A stretch of DNA of 64,000 bases. It comes from Trissonchulus latispiculum. Its lineage: Eukaryota > Nematoda > Enoplea > Enoplida > Ironidae. Numbering within the stretch: the stretch's first letter is position 1; each line of letters opens with the position of its first letter. Both the position numbers and the translations under genes were made by a program. Positions 11,456-21,673 of the stretch are shown here, piece by piece. Where the stretch lies: NCBI GenBank assembly GCA_030248195.1, contig JASAND010026807.1, positions 1 through 64,000 of the forward strand. The letters run 5' to 3'. The notes under the pieces are model-generated. The model was given only the letters and a program-made list of their open reading frames with translations. It was not told the DNA's origin and searched no databases.

Positions 11456-11914
11456 GTCGGTCCACTTTTTCTAGGATTGTGCTTAGACAGGTTTCCTTCA
11501 ATTATGTAAATTCCAAAAGGTTGGCCAGCAACAAATGTTCTCCCATTTTTTCTGGGTTTGCTTTTTTTCTACAATTCAACTTTGCAATCTGAAGTAGTCC
11601 CGGAAATTGATAGTAGCCCGACATTCGAGCCAAATTGCTCGAATTGGTGTCACAGGTATTACCGATACCGACTACAGAGTACGCTGTCAAGGTAGGGATA
11701 TTTTAGAAACACTTTAACAGTCGAGCTTGTCGAGCCGTCAAATGCGGGTCGGGACTTATGTAAAATGTAAATTATTAGTGCAGAGCAGACAACAGATGTT
11801 GACTGACATAGCCCAGAAAAACTCCAAAAGGAGATGTACACTTTTTTCCTGTGACACTGTAAAGGAAGCAGGCATAGAAAAGATTGATAAGCCTGTTATG
11901 GGAGTTCAGCTGAT

Positions 11915-11985
11915 GGCCCTGTGGTGTAGTGGTTAGCATGTCTGCTACGGAGTCAGAAGAGCCGTGGTTCGAAACCGCTGGGCCA
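11915..11985 (+). repeat. tRNA-like sequence, probable SINE head
   Basis: The 71-base segment has an A-box-like TGGTGTAGTGGTTAGC and a perfect B box GGTTCGAAACC (11966-11976). The ends GGCCC and GGGCC can pair as an acceptor stem with one internal mismatch, and a 7-base T loop TTCGAAA is present. The anticodon loop is weak: a stem TCTG/CAGA is possible, but base 33 would be A instead of U. A degraded tRNA or the 5' head of a tRNA-derived SINE fits better than a functional tRNA. Following sequence to about 12160 may be the SINE body. Confidence 0.5.
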
Positions 11986-12453
11986 ATTCTTTACTTTCAA
12001 TGGTGAGTGAAAAGCTGAACCTCCCTTTTCCCTTCTCTCTTCCAGGTCCTGGTTTCGTGGGTACAAGGGTGCCTGACGCCTCCCGTTTGGGCTTGTCCTC
12101 GGTTTCTTCGCGGTCCACCAGCCCTGGTAGAAGCGCTACAACACCGCTGACTAGGTACAAAGTTTACAACCAAATTATGGTTTTAAGAGTTCATTCGGTT
12201 TAAAAGATTACTCCAACTTTATAGTATCCCAGACGTTTGTAGTAACTAGAGCGTTTGTGTTGGTCTAATATCATCATCGTTAGCCTTTTCGGCGTCACCA
12301 CCATAAAATATATATGGAACTATATATATTATATTTGGATGGTCCTTTTGGTACTTTCAGTATTAGAGCAAAAGGATTGAGTCTGGAAAGTTTACTCGAA
12401 GCAAGCCCTTGTAGAATTTTTGTATAGTGTGGGATCCTGATAAGAAATTGTAT

Positions 12454-13067
12454 AACCCTTCAATGCCGGGAAGGGCCATATGGCCCAAGTGGTGATTTTC
12501 GAAATTTTACTTTTGGGACAGGGTCCAGTTGTCGGTTGGCAGTCTGGAAACTTGCTCCTTTTTTCTTCAACGCGTCCACCCTATTTTCCGAAAATATTTC
12601 CACACGTGCTTGAAAAATCGAGTTTCTATAGCATTCCGCCGGCAATGAAAATTTTGATGATTTCAAGCCATGTTCGAGCACTGCATTCAAACGAATCCAA
12701 AGCCGGCGGTAGTTCGTCAGCGGAAAAGCCGTTTCACCAGGTGATAGGGGAGATTCTGCGCATTAAAATAGCGTATAGTTTATTCTGCCTCAGAATCAAC
12801 TCTTGCTCCTAGAAATCAATTAGTTAATTTCCTGCAATGGAACTTTATCAAAAATTCGCACTTTTGCCGACTTTGACGGCTTCTAACTTTTTCTGGGTGC
12901 ATCGGGGACCCTTCAATGCTGACATACGAAATTTAGAGCAATCAATTCTCTATCGATTGGTGGTAGTCCCATCTCTCTACGTGCTCCCAGTAAAAAACGG
13001 CAGCCAAAAATGTGAAATCGGTCATTTTCAGCCGTTAGTCCGGAGGAAATTCAGGCATTAAAGGGTT
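12454..13067. mobile_element. TA-flanked MITE with ACCCTT ends
   Basis: The left end reads TA then ACCCTTCAATGCC; the right end reads GGCATTAAAGGGT then TA. This gives a 13-bp terminal inverted repeat with one mismatch and a TA duplication, the pattern of Tc1/mariner-type MITEs. It is 614 bp long and has no coding capacity; the frames crossing it are chance. Flanking bases 11986-12453 and 13068-13970 hold no gene I can support. Confidence 0.6.
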
Positions 13068-14019
13068 AAAACGACCAAAACTTAAAGTGCTGTTGCGTAA
13101 ATTCCAGCATGATTCTTAGGTAGGAAAGCTCGAAAATGTATGTTTGTTACTGTGAACTTGACAAACTTGACAATTAGCACTCTAAATTTTTGGTTACCAA
13201 CCAAATATGTACAGTTTGCATAGAGTCGTCTTTAGACGAGCTCAAAAACCTACAGTAGAGCGCAATTTGAGGCAAAATCCAGCGTTAAGACTTTTGTTAC
13301 GACATTTTGATGCAGCTCATTGCAAAATATGTAACTTTTCTTCATCATGTCCCACATTTTTTGTATGCCGATCGGGTAAGGCAAATAAACACTATATACT
13401 ACAGCTGTGAGTGGTGCGCACTGTGCACTGCACAGCTAAAAGTAAAGGTTTTCCACTTGGAGATATCTCCGTCCTGTCGCAGGAGATGGGGTGTCTGCCG
13501 GTGCTCATCCCCAGATTCTCAGCTGTAGCTGGAAAGGGACACATACCTTTTATACAGACGGCTGTTATCTTACCCACGCTGCATTTATTGACTTACAGTT
13601 AAGGTTGACATCGGTTCTAAAACTGGGATAGCAGATTGTTTTCGTCAGCCGGCTGGAAACACCGATCGCAGGTGAGTTTTCTACTGTTTTAATTTAGCGG
13701 CTAATTTTTAACTATATACTGTCTTCGGTTTCCCTAATTCAGGAACAAACAGTCATCCGCATACTAAAATACTGGCAGGTGTCTACAAAACGTTTAGTGA
13801 GTAAAAGTGGCAGCCGTTCGTGCTTCTACTTAGCTTCAACCGTAGCACGAACCAATTTCTACAAAATTGACAAACGTGACCCTCCACTTTTTCACTGAAA
13901 CTATTCCAGCAAGAGTGCAGAATTGCGCTGTATATAAGCAGGAGAGTAAGCCACTAGAGGGCTGCTTTTTTCATTGCATGGGGAACGGTGCTCCAACCAC
14001 AATACGTTTATTTTCTCCA

Positions 14020-14330
14020 GTTTGGGGGGGGAGAGGTCGGTAAGCATAAGCCAATCCCGTTTATTGTGGGGGTCGTCAAAACAGGTCCCCGTTTGGTGGG
14101 TCGGAGGTGGCCAAAGGCGTTCCCGGGTGGTGGGGGGGGTGGTGGGGGGGGGGAAGGGGGGTGTGGGGGGGGGGGAGGGGAGGAGAGGGGGGTTGGGGGG
14201 TTATTGGGGGGGGGGGGGGTGGGTCCCCGGATTTTTGTTTTTTTGTTTCTTTGTGGGGGGTGGGGGGCGGGGGGGGGGCGGGGGGGGGTGGGGGGGGCGG
14301 GGGGGGGGGGCGGGGGGGGCGGGGGGGGGG
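14020..14330. repeat. G-only low-complexity tract
   Basis: About 300 bases of G runs broken by single T, C or A, becoming almost pure G with isolated C at 14258-14330. It could form many G-quadruplexes and is a likely assembly weak point. The Gly-rich and Pro-rich frames on its two strands are artefacts. It abuts the terminus of the inverted-repeat element at 14331 exactly. Confidence 0.85.
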
Positions 14331-15333
14331 TACACTGTAAAAAATATTGCATAACAGTTATCTATTTTTCTTAGATAGGGAACTTGTGACATCCTAACTA
14401 ATTAGATAACTGTTATCTAATAATTTGGGATGGCAGCAAACAATTAAAATTGGCTACTTGATACCAATTTAACTTTCATAGCCTTTACCATAAATTCCAA
14501 GATAACTGTTATCCGTGAAAAATAGAGGGTTGTTACCTAAAATTAAAGGATTACTAGTATTTATTAGTTTTTTGTTCAAATTAGAATAATTGCGGAAAAC
14601 AAAGCGAATATGCTCCCTAATACTGTGCCGAATAGAGGCACATCACAGATCACAGACGATAGGAACCGGATAATGCTCTTCGATCTTTAATTTGCATTTA
14701 GATGTTTGGTCAAGAATCATCCTGTTGGATACTGAAATATCCACAATATTCACTGTCAGCCATCCAATCCAACGCTTTGGATATTAGCAATCAAAATGTT
14801 GCTAGCTATCCGGCCATTTGAATTGGATGGCTTCCAATAAAAAGGGATTTCACCCCTTTTTATTGGGTTTAGACCCTGCCATCGGTACCCCCAAAGGTAC
14901 GTAATGGCCAAAAAAAGATTGCTTCCATCCACTGTTCTGTAAACAGAAGCAGTAGGGAGGAGCAAATATGTCAGAAATTATTGACATGGAACTTGAAAAA
15001 GTTGTTTGTTTGTCTCCTTTATATAGTGCTCGATGCGGTATCAGCGTATCGAGTACTTGCGTAACACACGTTACTGCTTGAAGTGGTTGAGCTGGATGAA
15101 ACCTGCTTCGCTGATGCAGCAAAATTTATGGGGTCAAACAGTGCAGCTGACTGTGACAGCGTCTGGATACCCAGATTGAAATGTTCATAACTTGATCAAT
15201 TTTTGGAGTTTTGCAGAGATCTATAGATCATTTTGAAGCTCATAATGAGCTGAATCGTTTTATGAAATCAAATCGTGGAAAAATCAGTTCTGTCAACCAG
15301 TTATTCTACATGTGCATATATACATTTTAATAT

Positions 15334-16599
15334 TTAAGGGGGGGGGTCCATCATGAAAAATTTTTTGGTGACCGATTTCGCTCGTTTTCACACATAAGTT
15401 AGCCACATATGTCGTACATATCAAGTTTAAATTTTGAGTTGTTTTGTTCAGTTCTCCGTAAGTTACGAGCCATCAAGTGTGTGCAATTTGAATATGAGCG
15501 AGCACAAGGGTGCTGCAGCCAGCTGAGGCAAATTTTCGCAAATCAACTCTATATTTTTAGCTTATTTTGTTATATACCTTTAAAAACTATTAAGAAAAGC
15601 ATTTTCGTACAGTTTCCAGCCGGATGGGCTTGATCAGAAGCTTCTCTAAAGAATTTCTCGGAGAAACACGGCCCTTGTTCCTCCTGATTTAATGAAACAT
15701 TTAAAAGCGATTAACTTAAAATGGAAGCATTTGCGACACATAGTTCTATGAGAAGAATTCATCCCTGCAATGAGAGCTTTCGATTGATGTATAATATGCC
15801 ATATTTTGAAAAAATTTAAAAATCGCTGTTTTGAGAAATTCTGGGTTCGAGGGTCCCGTTTGGCACGCTGAGAAGTACTGGACGCAGCTATCAGCATAAT
15901 TCATGCTGCAAATAGATCCGAAGACATGAATACACAAGTTGGAATAGAAAATAGGCAGTTTAGGATCATACTGTTGTCGGAATTTAGCCAAGTTTTCGAA
16001 AAACCCGAAATTTTAAAAATTTTGCTAAAAATGCCCATTTTTGCGCCAAAAAAACTCAAAACTGGGAGAACATACAATGGAGCCATTGGTATCAATGGAA
16101 CCGCCAATTCAAGTACTACGGAACCCTGGAGTCAGAATTTTCATTTAGGCCTCTGAATTGGAGCAATTTGCAATTCTTTCCGAAGACCCCACTTTTCAGC
16201 TGCAAAAAACTTTGGATTTTGACGATTTTCCACTGTTTTCGATAAATAAAAAATTTTTTAAAAATTTTAGGGGCTTAAATCAAAGTTCTACTTCCAGCGT
16301 ACCGCAGTTTATGATTATAGCTACATTATAAATACAAAATTATGCAGTAATACTACTGTTCGTCGAGAGATTTTTTGGCGCAAGAATAAAATGACCACTT
16401 TTTCTGTTTCCTATATTCCTATATGTTCCTGTTTCCTATATGCGGACCTCAACTTTGAGGTGAAATTGTTCAGCAACCGTAAGAGATACGAGTTTAATTT
16501 GAAAACTCGTTAAAATATCCCACTCAAAGAGCATTATATGTGAAAATGAGCGAAATCTGAGATGGTCGAAAAATTGACCAAAAATGGACCCCCCCTTAA
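15334..16599. mobile_element. TTAA-flanked G-run element T2
   Basis: Begins TTAAGGGGGGGGGTCCATCA and ends AAAATGGACCCCCCC followed by TTAA, with inner mirrored blocks (GACCGATTTCGCTCGTTTTC on the left; GAAAATGAGCGAAATC on the right). It is the same family as T1 and nested inside element D, so it inserted later than D or was copied with it. No coding capacity. Confidence 0.65.
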
Positions 16600-17104
16600 G
16601 TGGGTTGGGCTGCCAGGGTCAAAAATTCTACCTAGAGGATTTAGCTCAAAGCGCGCCCAGTGATAGCTCTTAGAATTTTACGCAATCTATTAAAATTTCA
16701 GATGATTTCGGCCTGGAATAAAAAGGTTGTAGCTATTCAAAATTTTCACTTTCTGTTTAAAACGGGCCAAAACGGGAACTTTAAACTATGGCAAACAAAT
16801 AACAATCAAATGGAAGTTTGTGGTGAGAAGAGTCGTTTCTTAGAATTGAAAAAGCTATCGATTGATGCAGCTATTGTGCATATTAGTAAAGTTCGAAAAA
16901 TGCTGCAAATTGTTAATATTCGGCTTTTCGGGATTGTCTCACAGAACTGATGCATACAAAACTTGCAAATTGTATTTTGAAGAAAGTTCGTGGACAAGTT
17001 TGGGATCTGATTTGAGCTTTAAATGACATATATATGCTTTCAACGGTTTCGAGTTCAAACGAAAGATGGGACAATGAAAGTTTGAAATCAGGATTGAAAG
17101 ATGT

Positions 17105-17171
17105 CCAGGGCGGGCATCGAACCACTCAGCTTTGGATCTTGAGCAGAACGCTGTACCACTAGCAACGCCCT
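17105..17171 (-). repeat. tRNA-like sequence, minus strand
   Basis: Read on the minus strand it starts with AGGGCG, which pairs with CGCCCT at the other end. It has an A-box-like GTTGCTAGTGGTACAGC and a B box GGTTCGATGCC. The anticodon stem is poor. It is probably a tRNA-derived SINE head or tRNA pseudogene inside element D. Confidence 0.45.
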
Positions 17172-18632
17172 CGACGTTGAGATTATTTTATTGCGCTGAT
17201 TTTCAACGTTTCGGAGTTTACGCAAAACACTGATATTTAACAGGATCAGAATTTTAACTTTAGAATTAGATTAGAATTTTAATTTTAGTCATTTAACTGA
17301 TATTCAGAAACTGAAACTCGGACTGAAACTAGTTTCAGTCTTTTTTCAAGACATGAAGATTTGAAGGTTTAAAGCGGTTTTTTTCGTTAATACTCTGCAG
17401 CGGAAGTATATATAATCATAATTCATGCATTAATTATGTTTCAAGGCTGGAATCTGCAGTTTTCGAATGAATTAAAACTGAAACTGAAATTCCGACTAAA
17501 ACTAAAACTGAAGCTGAAACTATTTTGGGTAGAGACTTGAAACTGAAACTGAAACTAACATCGGTTACTAAAACAACACTATACTTTGAGGCGGGCTAAA
17601 ATAGATGCTAAATTTAAAATTGTGGCTAAATTTCGAAACTTTAATCATTTGTTTAATCATACACGGCGGTCAGGACGAAACAAAGTTTCCATGCATGGTA
17701 TGCTGAGTTTTGACCCGACATCATCAACTTGAAATGGCTCTATGGGACGCTACATTGTGGAATTCTTTCATTCTTTGCATAAAACCAGTATTATTAAGTG
17801 GCAATAGGCGAACTACATAGCTTTTCCAGCATTGAACTTTAAGCTTCTACCATCCCCTAGTTGGCTCTCATCTTTAGTTCTACTGACAACGTCCACAGCA
17901 AATATTGGAAAACAATAATAGCGTCAGTAAGTTAAGCAAAGTATCGCCTTGTTCCTGATGCTTTTGCTGTCGTATCACCAAATACGGATAATAATAGTGC
18001 AATTTAGACCAAAACCCAGTGCAGATTGATTAAAGTGTTTCTCGGAATCCGAGCCTGGGGGTCTGGGGAAAGCCGTCCGGTTCTGGGTCCAGGCTGTGTC
18101 TGAAATTATAGAGCCGGATACAACTTTGCCCCCTCTACTATCAGGTAAAATTTAGTAAAATGTAGGCGCAATTTCAGTACAGTTTCGTAGCTACTAAGGA
18201 GCCTCTCCTCTTCCCATGTTGCTTATTGCCGCTATCATCATAAAACGCCGAAAACTATTAAAATTGGTAACTATCTAAACTATTTAACTTACTTTAAGAC
18301 TAAAAAATTTTGGCACTATCAACAATATTTAATGAGTACAGGTTAGCAATTGCAGTTGAAGTACTAATGCCCAAATTAAAAAGATTGATATTAGCCAGCA
18401 ATATTAGATAACTGTTATCTAATTTTCTAGATTTTCAATCAATCCCGAAATAATAGCTAACTGTTATCTTTTATATCTGATAACTGTTATCTATTTTTCT
18501 TGAATGACAACAGTGATCATCGAAAAATAGATAACAGCTAGGAAATTTTTTTTACAGTGTACTCTTCTTCTTATGTATAGTGCAATTTATGCGCTCTTGA
18601 TTTTAGAGGAGCAAGAACGTTGAGTAAAACTA

Positions 18633-18712
18633 ATACTCTACCCGGGGTTGAACCTCAAATAGTGAACCGCAAAAACGGGTAGTGTGTGTTGCTGACACTG
18701 ACCTACACACCT
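18633..18712 (-). repeat. Weak tRNA-like sequence
   Basis: The minus strand shows an A-box-like TAGGTCAGTGTCAGC and, about 40 bases on, a B-box-like GGTTCAACCCC. The acceptor stem does not pair well. It is listed because it is the third pol III-type promoter pair in 7 kb. Confidence 0.3.
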
Positions 18713-18869
18713 TACCTGAGTTTGGAGTTTAAAAACCCTTGTAAAAGTCCCAATTTCCTGCAGGTTTTTGTTCCGATAATTTTTTCTAAACCTAAACCGT
18801 AAATAATCTAACAGACTCCCACCTTTTAAAGGACCGTTCTAAAACCTATTTTCAACAATATGTTTATTT

Positions 18870-18923
18870 AAGATTTACTTATGATTTAAACATGATAAGA
18901 TTTACTTATGATTTAAACATGAT
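18870..18923. repeat. Perfect 27-bp tandem duplication
   Basis: A 27-bp AT-rich unit starting AAGATTTACTTATGA is repeated twice head to tail without mismatch. The rest of 18562-19489 is AT-rich and featureless to me. Confidence 0.85.
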
Positions 18924-19489
18924 TGTTTTAAACTGCAAACAGTAATAAACAATAAGTAGGCACGATATAAGGAAGACCCGAGTGGGCCGACAGAAACCAT
19001 ACATTTAATATAATTATTCAATAAATTAATTTATCAACAGATTGAGGGAAATAAACTCTTCAATGCTAACGATCATTTTTAATGAACTTTTGACCCCAAA
19101 TTCGAAATCAGCACAGTCGAATTGCCTTCTAGGCATCTTTTCAAGAAAAATGAGAGACAAAATGTTTTCAATTGATTTTGATCGGATATAGCTTCAATTA
19201 TCCACCTCTCATTTTTTGCACTTTGCTGCTAAATGAAAGATATTTTGTCATTTCGGAAGGGGACAAGAGGCCTAAGGAGATTTAAGCACCCGCTCCAACT
19301 AACTAGGTGCCCGAATTTTTCGTAGAAATGGAATACATAATTAAGATTAACTGAGTATTTATGTAACTAGTACTAGTACTATGTAATTTATGTAAGTTTA
19401 TGCGCGATCTAATTAACCTAATTGCGCAAATCAAGCGTATATTTTATAAATTCGCCTCCTGGCCGGGCCTGAAAATTTAGACCCGGATC

Positions 19490-20243
19490 TGTAGAGGATA
19501 TATGTATGTGTATAATATTGTGTGTGCATGTAACGCTCAACACTTCTTCTTTCGCCTAGCTAGGTGCAGGCTTGCTGCCACATATGCACTAGTTGGTCGG
19601 GGAAGGTTGGGTTGGGCTAGGTGTTCCCACTCTATTGGGTGTTCCCCCATATGCATTTTTGTGTTATGTTGCTATTGGTTGGGAGGGTTTTCCTAAGCCC
19701 CGCCCCTTGGGGGGTCTCAACAAAACCTCTCCCTTCCTATTTAGTTGGGTTGTGTTTGTCACGTTTGTTGTCTGCCTCCCTTGTAGCAATTTTAGTGTGC
19801 ACTCGCCTTGGGCACCCTTGTCAAGACAGTTGGGTCGACACCCCATCTGCATTTCCGGTCTCCCCGGCTCCTGCAAAGGTTTGTTACCCTTGTGCGTAAC
19901 CGCCAGTACGGCATTGTACCTGTTATCTCTATATAACTTGTATTGTGTACTTTATATTCTATAACAGTGTCATTTACCGGCCTACGCGCCATCATTAAAC
20001 CATCTTTATTTTAGGTGTGTTATTTAGGGCTTATCTACGTTTAGCTAGGCTAGTTTGTACGTGTAACATCTGTTACTGGCGAGGCTCCCCCGGACTGGCT
20101 CTTGATATTTGGCCAGGCGCGTTATCCATTGGGCGCAGTTCCAGTAGTTGGTTTGTCTCTGCGCTTGCTTGGACACGGCTAGAGAGCCTCAATCTCACGA
20201 TTACGCGTGTCTGCATCTGCGATAGATCGGCATTCCCGCTACA
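19490..20243 (+). repeat. 5' LTR of element P
   Basis: 754 bp with TG...CA ends, matching 43507-44442 except for about 15 substitutions, a few small indels and a 173-bp insertion in the other copy. A TATATAA box at 19930-19936 is a plausible pol II promoter; in the 3' LTR the first A of its ATATAA part is replaced by G. I could not recognise a tRNA primer binding site after 20243. Confidence 0.9.
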
Positions 20244-20347
20244 TTAGTCTGCCAGGACGTAACCTGGTTCTTACCTGGTTTTTCTGGGCGCGTGGTTCTT
20301 TTGCGTAATTTTTTTCTTCCTGTTCTGATCGGCGCTTGGGAGAAAAG

Positions 20348-20571
20348 GCTGTACGCCGCTCCCCAACGATAACAAATCGACACCTGAAATTTCTTGCGAT
20401 TTTTCTGAAGTGACAATTGGAATTTGGAAAGGCAGTACGCCGCTTCCTGAGATAGATTCGAATCTACGATATTTTTCTCGAAGCGAAGGGCAGTACGCCA
20501 GTACCGGTTCCAAACGCACTTTTTCTTCCATCTACGATACGAAATCCAGAAATTTGGGTCGGCAGTACGCC
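20348..20571 (+). repeat. Leader repeats GGCAGTACGCC (four copies)
   Basis: GGCAGTACGCC, or GGCTGTACGCC in the first copy, occurs at 20348, 20431, 20489 and 20561 in the untranslated leader after the 5' LTR. A further exact copy lies at 42236, seven bases after the ORF3 stop, and a near copy at 35987 within ORF2. Two spacers also share ATCTACGATA. This could be an RNA packaging, dimerisation or regulatory motif; that is inference. The rest of the leader to 21154 becomes AT-rich without other features. Confidence 0.6.
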
Positions 20572-21154
20572 ATTCTTACCCCAAATCGCCACGATCAGCC
20601 GAAGATTCCGAAAACGCCTGAAAATAAGAACAGTACGTTCTTCCTGAGATTTGCTGCGCCGTTTTTACGAAATCTACCTACCTAACTTCTGCTTTTCCTA
20701 AGACCTCGCCGGTATTTTTTGTAAGTTGTCTGGGTTGTATACGTACGTATAGTTTTCTCCATTCTCCTACCCTTTCTGTCTATTGTAAATTTTATAACCA
20801 GCCTGAACGGCCAATAACCTCTGTCTGTGGTCATTGTTATTGTGTACATTAGGCTGTAAAATTTTTGTGCCCTTTGTCTACGTACGCCCATTTTTACACA
20901 GTCTGTATCACATTTGTTTGTATTTACAATTTCTGTACAGGTCAATTTTGTACCACATTCGTCTATACGTACATTAGTTACAGTACATTAGTTTGTATAT
21001 TTTTGTCTCATTTTTGATCTCTGTGTAATTTTGTAGTTTTTTTCTTTTGGGGTACATATTTGAGATAATTTAGGGACCTTTTTTTGGGATTATTTTTCTG
21101 AGATAGGTATAATTTTCATTATTATTCATATAATTTTATTTATTATTAATTTTA

Positions 21155-21614
21155 AGGCCTGTTTAACTTTAAATAAAATGAATAACAGTAATCAGTTTGC
21201 TGATGTACTAGATATTACAATATCTATAATTAATAATAAATTTGTTACTAACATTTATGACAAAAGAGATAATTTTAATTTTAAGTCAATTAGATTTCCT
21301 AGTTATGTAAGCAACATTAGCCTCAGTTGTAAACATAACGCGGTTTACAACGAGTTTGCTGGATATGCTGCAATAATATCCACAAAGAATGGATTTGTCA
21401 GTGCATGTGTAAAATTTGTTAACATGATTAAATCTAAAGATTACCCTATTAACATTGTACTTACACTTCTGCATAAATGCATTAAGAATAAAGAATTAAA
21501 TGTTAAGTATGATTGTTTGATTGATGAAATTTTCTCTGAGATCAATAATTTACTGTAATCATATCTTTGTATATTATCCACTGTATTCGTAATGTTTGCA
21601 ATGTATATATATAT
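21155..21614 (+). mobile_element. 5'-truncated Penelope-like element, copy A (tail only)
   Basis: From GGCCTGTTTAAC on, it matches the 3' end of the Penelope-like element at 28308-28755 almost base for base, including the non-coding tail up to the TATATA run. It encodes the last ~130 residues of that protein (stop at 21556-21558), the C-terminal part after the RT palm. Unlike the longer copy it has AATAACAG where the other has AATAAAACAG, so here the frame is continuous. 5' truncation is typical of target-primed reverse transcription. Confidence 0.75.
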
Positions 21615-21626
21615 ATATATATATAT

Positions 21627-21670
<44 letters not shown>
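21604..21670. repeat. (TA)n microsatellite
   Basis: Alternating TA with a single interruption (ATAGATAT) at about 21627. It corresponds to the short TATATATATA at the 3' end of the other Penelope copy (28754-28764) and was the insertion target of the foldback element. Confidence 0.95.

Positions 21671-21673
<3 letters not shown>

Larger units (their letters stand above)
14331..18561. mobile_element. Inverted-repeat DNA element D, 4.2 kb
   Basis: The left end TACACTGTAAAAAATATTGC and the right end (other strand) TACACTGTAAAAAAAATTTC form a terminal inverted repeat that continues with GTTATCTATTTTTC. If the outermost TA is a target duplication, the element proper starts CACTGTAAAAAA. Both ends carry subterminal copies of the near-palindrome AGATAACTGTTATCT (near 14402 and 14502 on the left; several near 18410-18540 on the right), a usual layout for transposase binding sites. 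No transposase frame survives. T2 (15334-16599) is nested in it, and a tRNA-like sequence lies at 17105. The remaining interior, 14600-15330 and 16600-18400, has no recognisable gene; 17290-17560 is rich in 'GAAACT' repeats. Confidence 0.6.

Noticed and set aside
11915..11985. Functional tRNA gene
   Set aside because: The anticodon arm pairs poorly and base 33 would not be U; a SINE head or pseudogene is more likely.
13974..14392. Gly-rich and Pro-rich frames over 100 residues
   Set aside because: Shadows of the G-only tract.
20244..20280. tRNA primer binding site directly after the 5' LTR
   Set aside because: No TGG-starting 3'-tRNA complement that I can identify begins at or just after 20244.
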